The notes under the pieces were generated by a model. That model worked only from the letters and a program-made list of their open reading frames with translations, was not told the DNA's origin and did not search any database. A stretch of 7,342 nt of DNA from DAOTWP01 sp034435675 (GTDB lineage: Bacteria; Chloroflexota; Anaerolineae; Aggregatilineales; Phototrophicaceae), in the NCBI GenBank assembly GCA_034435675.1, contig DAOTWP010000106.1:1-7342 (forward strand), in the 5' to 3' direction. The position numbers and the translations under genes were made by a program. Of the stretch, positions 4,811 through 7,342 are shown piece by piece (the first letter of the stretch is position 1; every line of letters begins with the position of its first letter).

Positions 4811-6309
4811 TATGCGCCTGTCTGCGGTACGGGCTGGTCGCGGAACAGCCGCAGGAAACTCGCGAAGCGGTAGACATCCGCGAAGCTGCTGACGATGCCC
4901 AGCGACGCCCGGATCGCGCCGACGATATCCGCATCCCCTGTGCCCTTCAGGCTGCTTGCCAGCGTCTCGAAGGTCAGGCGGTCATTGGCGAAACACTGCT
5001 GCATGCGCTGTGCGGTCAGCCGGTGCGCCGCCTCGCCCGCGCCAGGGTTGCAGAAGCAGCCCGTTCGCAGCGAAATATTGACCTCGTTTGCCAGCGCTTC
5101 AACCACACGATAATCCCACGCCCTGCCCTGCGGATCGTAGAGGTTAAACGCCAGTGTGCCGCCGCGCCCTTCGGCACTCGCTGGTCCATACAGATGTACC
5201 AGCGCCGCGCCGCTGCTGTGCCGCAGGTGCGCGAACTCTGCCAGCAGGTATTCGGTCAGCAGCGCCACCCGCGTATGCACGCGCGCCACGTCCGCCCGCT
5301 GAAGCTGCTGCAAGCCAATTTCCACCGCCGGGATGCCCAGATAATTGATCGTGCCATCCTCATAGCCTGCTTCATTCTCGTGCAGGAAATGGCGGTCGCC
5401 CTGCACCGACGCAATCGAAATTGTGCCCCCGGCGAACCAGGGACGGTGCAGCTTGCCCAGCGCATCGCGGCGGACAATCAGCGCGCCGATGCCGGTGGGA
5501 TAGCCGAACATCTTGTAAAACGACAGCGAAACAAACTGCGGCTGCCAGCGTGCCAGATCGAGCGCGTTGGTGGGCACAAAAGCGGCAGCGTCGAGCAGCA
5601 CATCCCAACCGTGCGCCTGTGCCGTTTCGATCCATGCCAGCGGGTGCTGCGCGCCGGAGAAATTGGACTGTGCCGGGTAGGCAAACAGCCGGTGCCCGCC
5701 GCTGTCCGCTGCCTGCAGGTGCCCCAGCAGCGCTGCCTCGTCCATACGCAGCGAGTCGGGCAGCAGCGGGACGTAGGTGATTTTCGCGCCCCTGCTGCGG
5801 GCGAACTCGCGAATGCCGTTGACCGAATTGTGATTGTCGAAGGTCAGCAGATAATGGCTGTTGTGGTCAAACGGGTACGACTCGCCCACCAGCTTGAGCG
5901 CGCCGCTGGCATTAAGCGTAAAAATGACACTGTACTGCTGCGGGTCGGCATTGAAATAGCGCAGGACGGCGGCGCGTGCCTGTTCGTTGATGTCGGTTGC
6001 GGCGCGAGAGGTGGGGTTGAGCGAGTGGGGGTTGCCGTAAACATTGCTGGCGAGCAGCGCCGTGTGCTGCTGAAGCTGCGACTCACCGTAAAGACTGCCG
6101 CCGGTGTAGTCCAGATAGGTGTGTCCCAGACGATCCAGGCGCGCATAGTCCTGACATCGCAGGTCATCGAGCGCGCGGGTCTGCTGGTATGCCGGGTAAC
6201 GCGCCAGGAAGTCTGCCTCAGCAGCGGATAAGCCGCCTGCTACCTGGGCGTGGAAGTCCGCCAGCAGCGCATGCAGCGCCGGAGGGAATGTCGTGGTTGT
6301 CGTATCCAT
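4810..6309 (-). CDS. Aminotransferase class V, molybdenum-cofactor-sulfurase-like cysteine desulfurase (no MOSC domain)
   Basis: A 499-residue PLP enzyme of fold type I. It should take sulfur from L-cysteine as an enzyme persulfide. Motifs follow the N-terminal domain of eukaryotic MoCo sulfurase (MOCOS/ABA3): YLDYTGGSLYGESQL (65-79), NPHSLNPTS (93-101), DNHNS (158-162), YPAQSNFSG (211-219), the cofactor aspartate in LLDAAA (D240), the PLP lysine in SFYKMFGYPTG (K266), and RTGCFCNPGAGE (415-426), where C418/C420 is the likely persulfide site. The C-terminus GAIRASLGIVSSFADV (about 463-478) also fits. The MOSC domain of MOCOS is absent, so it either works alone or with a separate partner. The ATG at 6309 is chosen: a TTG at 6456 would add 49 residues unlike the family, across the promoter region. 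It lies 82 bp upstream of cbiM on the same strand and may share a transcript. A generic SufS-like role is possible but less likely. Confidence 0.85.
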   Translation of the reverse strand: MDTTTTTFPPALHALLADFHAQVAGGLSAAEADFLARYPAYQQTRALDDLRCQDYARLDRLGHTYLDYTGGSLYGESQLQQHTALLASNVYGNPHSLNPTSRAATDINEQARAAVLRYFNADPQQYSVIFTLNASGALKLVGESYPFDHNSHYLLTFDNHNSVNGIREFARSRGAKITYVPLLPDSLRMDEAALLGHLQAADSGGHRLFAYPAQSNFSGAQHPLAWIETAQAHGWDVLLDAAAFVPTNALDLARWQPQFVSLSFYKMFGYPTGIGALIVRRDALGKLHRPWFAGGTISIASVQGDRHFLHENEAGYEDGTINYLGIPAVEIGLQQLQRADVARVHTRVALLTEYLLAEFAHLRHSSGAALVHLYGPASAEGRGGTLAFNLYDPQGRAWDYRVVEALANEVNISLRTGCFCNPGAGEAAHRLTAQRMQQCFANDRLTFETLASSLKGTGDADIVGAIRASLGIVSSFADVYRFASFLRLFRDQPVPQTGA

Positions 6310-6320
6310 GGTTCTACATC

Positions 6321-6364
6321 CGCTAAAAATCGCTAAAAATCGGGCACATGAATGCCCTATTGTA
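6321..6364 (-). promoter_or_regulatory. Promoter and leader elements of the desulfurase gene
   Basis: A good -10 box TACAAT (6364-6359) lies on the minus strand about 50 bases before the ATG; no recognisable -35 box is at the right distance. Just downstream, gggca (6342-6346) and tgccc (6353-6357) form a 5-bp dyad with a 6-base centre. Then come two exact tandem copies of cgctaaaaat (6321-6330, 6331-6340). In the transcript direction the dyad is followed by GATTTTTAGCGATTTTTAGCG, i.e. stem plus T-tracts, which resembles a weak attenuator. Confidence 0.4.
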
Positions 6365-6482
6365 ACGGATTTATGCGCCTGCCGTGCAGACCATGCAAGA
6401 TACCGCCCACGGCGCGCAGTCGGGCTGAAGTTCGTAAATCCCATATTCCCTTGCAAATGTTATGACATCTGTAGGGTGTCTA

Positions 6483-6503
6483 CATGTTACAATTTATAAC
6501 ATG
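6483..6503. promoter_or_regulatory. 21-bp near-perfect palindrome, likely operator between divergent genes
   Basis: The arms catgttacaa (6483-6492) and ttataacatg (6494-6503) are complementary at 9 of 10 positions around a single central base; the outer 7 bp (CATGTTA / TAACATG) are perfect. It overlaps the extended -10 box of the plus-strand gene. It lies in the 225-bp region shared by two divergent genes, so one protein could control both. Confidence 0.55.
6485..6493 (+). promoter_or_regulatory. Extended -10 promoter of the STAS-like gene
   Basis: TGTTACAAT matches the extended -10 consensus TGnTATAAT at all but one position. The -35 region is poor (ATGACA at 6462-6467 is 20 bp away), as is usual for extended -10 promoters. 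Transcription would start near 6500, leaving a leader of about 35 bases before the ATG at 6535. Confidence 0.5.
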
Positions 6504-6534
6504 GGTCACATAACAGCACAGGGGGATAACGCTC

Positions 6535-6969
6535 ATGCCCATTCAACAATACTGGGACAATACCGACCATACCTTGATCCATCAGGTATTTGAGCACGGC
6601 TGGACGCTCAAAGAGATGTACGATGCCTGGCAGGGGATTATCGCGCTGATGGCGACTGTGCCCCACACGGTCAACATCATCAGCGAAGTCGGGCATATCG
6701 CCTATCTCCCGACGAATTTCCTGTCCTCCGCGCGGGCGATGGAACAGACGCTGCCCCCCAATTATGGTGTTCATGTCGTCATCAGCCGCAGCATGCTCTT
6801 TCGCGTCGTCACGCGGGTTGGCAGTGTGCTGGCGCCGCGCATGACTGCCCGCTTTCAATTCGCGGCATCGCTGGAAGAGGCTTATGCGCTGGTGGCTAAG
6901 GTGGGCACGGCTGATGCCGCTGCGCAGGCTGACAGTCCGCCAGCAGCGCTGGAAGCTGCCGAACACTAA
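6535..6969 (+). CDS. SpoIIAA/STAS-like small cytoplasmic protein
   Basis: A 144-residue soluble protein, the only plus-strand gene supported here. The ribosome site gggga stands 8 bases before the ATG. The pattern resembles the SpoIIAA-like/STAS-SEC14 superfamily common in Chloroflexota: an early aromatic-rich strand (QQYWDNTDHTLIHQVFEHGWTL), a helix (KEMYDAWQGIIALMATV), a strand PHTVNIISEVG (43-53), then PTNFLSSARAME (59-70), PPNYGVHVVISRSMLFRVV (74-92) and SLEEAYALV (112-120). I see no enzyme motif or membrane segment. Proteins of this fold often act as small binding or regulatory modules; the partner here is unknown. Residues from 123 form an Ala-rich, probably disordered tail. Its stop codon lies within the inverted repeat of the element at 6965-7063, so the last residues may not be the ancestral end. 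The family assignment is by overall pattern and is moderate. Confidence 0.8.
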   Translation: MPIQQYWDNTDHTLIHQVFEHGWTLKEMYDAWQGIIALMATVPHTVNIISEVGHIAYLPTNFLSSARAMEQTLPPNYGVHVVISRSMLFRVVTRVGSVLAPRMTARFQFAASLEEAYALVAKVGTADAAAQADSPPAALEAAEH

Positions 6970-7063
6970 GTACAACCACAGAAATCTCGCGGGATTATTT
7001 TCCGTAGGGGCAGGTCTGAGACCTGCCCCTACATCCGACATTTTCAATTTGGTTGTACTTAGT
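6965..7063. mobile_element. 99-bp MITE-like element with 14-bp terminal inverted repeats
   Basis: The ends actaagtacaacca (6965-6978) and tggttgtacttagt (7050-7063) are perfect 14-bp inverted repeats. Between them lies a perfect 29-bp palindrome with 14-bp arms (7004-7017, 7019-7032) around one base. There is no coding capacity. This is the form of a miniature inverted-repeat element mobilised in trans, though I see no clear target duplication beside it. The TAA stop (6967-6969) of the upstream gene is inside the left repeat. Confidence 0.6.
7004..7032. repeat. Perfect 29-bp palindrome (GTAGGGGC...GCCCCTAC)
   Basis: Arms gtaggggcaggtct and agacctgcccctac are perfectly complementary with a single central g. 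Palindromes of this form, beginning GTAGGGGC, are to my knowledge scattered in many copies through Chloroflexota and other genomes, often after genes. As RNA it would be a very stable hairpin and may act as a transcript end for the STAS-like gene. Confidence 0.85.
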
Positions 7064-7069
7064 AGCCCC

Positions 7070-7204
7070 ACAAGCTGAACGTGCCGGGTCAAGCCTGCTA
7101 GGGGTTCCTGCATTTTGAGCAAGAGTTGACACACAAACGCCTTTTCGATGCTGCTTTGTTTAAACACTCAGCTTGTACCGAAAAGGTGTTTCTTTTGCAG
7201 GAAC
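7070..7204. repeat. Nested inverted repeats with potential RNA fold
   Basis: Three pairings: gttcctgca (7104-7112) with tgcaggaac (7196-7204), perfect 9 bp; aaacgccttttcg (7135-7147) with cgaaaaggtgttt (7179-7191), 13 positions with one G-U; and acaagctga (7070-7078) with tcagcttgt (7168-7176), perfect 9 bp, which falls in the loop of the 13-bp stem and so would be an alternative fold or a pseudoknot. No function assigned: a decayed element or a structured RNA are both possible. Confidence 0.5.
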
Positions 7205-7217
7205 AGCCAAACTAAAG

Positions 7218-7238
7218 GGGCGGATCCCAGATCCGCCC
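7218..7238. repeat. 21-bp palindrome related to the one at 7004
   Basis: gggcggatc (7218-7226) and gatccgccc (7230-7238) are perfect 9-bp arms around cca. The GGGC-purine-rich layout resembles the 29-bp palindrome 190 bp upstream, so it is probably another member of the same interspersed family, here without the GTA/TAC ends. Confidence 0.7.
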
Positions 7239-7256
7239 ATAGGCATCAAGTTAAGC

Positions 7257-7299
7257 AAAAGCATGTTCCAGCAACTGAAAAGTAGCGGGGCGTGCTTTT
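7257..7299. other. Inverted repeat near the right edge
   Basis: aaaagcatg (7257-7265) pairs with cgtgctttt (7291-7299), 9 positions with one T-G wobble, around a 25-base loop, and is followed by a T-rich stretch (ctctttt). It could be a loose bidirectional terminator. Confidence 0.35.
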
Positions 7300-7342
7300 C
7301 TCTTTTGGATGACACAGCGGCGAAGCGTCGGCAAGATCGAAT

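Larger units (their letters stand above)
7064..7342. other. Stretch without a supported gene
   Basis: After the MITE-like element no convincing gene is seen to the right edge. A minus-strand frame enters from the edge and ends at TAA 7253-7251, reading ...VIQKRKARPATFQLLEHAFA; it could be the tail of a gene starting outside. A plus-strand frame from ATG 7263 (MFQQLKSSGACFSLLDD...) also stays open to the edge but has no ribosome site. Neither can be decided from so few codons. The region is less GC-rich than the genes and is full of inverted repeats, typical of accumulated element remnants. Confidence 0.4.

Noticed and set aside
4429..6231. 600-residue plus-strand frame
   Set aside because: Shadow of cbiM and the desulfurase on the opposite strand; the translation is Arg/Gln/Ala-rich and without domains, while the minus-strand proteins have full motifs.
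6310..6456. 49-residue N-terminal extension of the desulfurase from a TTG at 6456
   Set aside because: The extension is unlike the family, lies over the candidate -10 box and leader dyad, and a proper ATG exists at 6309.
7126..7164. Promoter from TTGACA at 7126-7131
   Set aside because: A perfect -35 box, but no -10-like hexamer at 16-18 bp; the nearest AT-rich hexamer is 27 bp away.
6487..7167. 226-residue minus-strand frame opposite the STAS-like gene
   Set aside because: It is antisense to a gene with a good ribosome site and family-like sequence, crosses both inverted repeats of the 99-bp element, and gives a low-complexity Arg/His-rich product with no motifs.
7004..7238. CRISPR array
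   Set aside because: The two palindromes differ in sequence and spacing, and there are no regular direct repeats or spacers.

Overview
This looks like a stretch of a GC-rich environmental bacterial chromosome, most probably from the Chloroflexota (Anaerolineae-like). The grounds are indirect: a Thr/Pro-rich lipoprotein, an ArsR-like regulator without metal-binding cysteines, a SpoIIAA/STAS-like protein, and interspersed 'GTAGGGGC...GCCCCTAC' palindromes that I associate with such genomes. No rRNA, tRNA, CRISPR array or transposase gene is visible. Nearly all genes are on the minus strand; only the STAS-like gene at 6535 is on the plus strand.

Left part (1-1953, all minus). A lipoprotein runs off the left edge (1-785). 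Its visible C-terminal part is an EATA tetrapeptide repeat. Upstream of it lies an ArsR-type HTH regulator (921-1562). Next comes a self-contained unit missed by a simple long-ORF scan: a 49-residue, very charged protein (1804-1953) with a strong Shine-Dalgarno, a perfect -35 box with 17-bp spacing, an imperfect dyad at the predicted transcription start, a leader hairpin and a convincing intrinsic terminator (1706-1736). A 14-bp tandem repeat begins at its stop codon.

Centre (2243-6309, all minus). Read in transcription order, this is a free-standing molybdenum-cofactor-sulfurase-like cysteine desulfurase (6309-4810), then a complete ECF-type cobalt/nickel transporter: cbiM fused to a PDGLE (CbiN-like) tail, cbiQ and cbiO. 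CbiM is the substrate-specific membrane component, CbiQ the coupling membrane protein and CbiO the ATPase. The three cbi genes are almost touching. An 82-bp gap before cbiM holds a candidate promoter whose -10 box lies inside an 18-bp dyad. No cobalamin riboswitch can fit in that gap, so cobalt versus nickel cannot be decided here.

Right part (6310-7342). A 225-bp divergent promoter region separates the desulfurase from the plus-strand STAS-like gene (6535-6969). It contains a 21-bp near-perfect palindrome over an extended -10 box. The stop codon of the STAS-like gene lies inside the terminal inverted repeat of a 99-bp MITE-like element (6965-7063) with a perfect 29-bp palindrome in its middle. 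The rest, to the right edge, has no supported gene but holds several nested inverted repeats and a second related palindrome.

I saw no multi-gene defence or biosynthetic system. The best candidates for something undescribed are the 49-aa gene with its dense control region, the MITE-like element that supplies a stop codon, and the pairing of a MOSC-less MOCOS-like enzyme with a Co/Ni importer.
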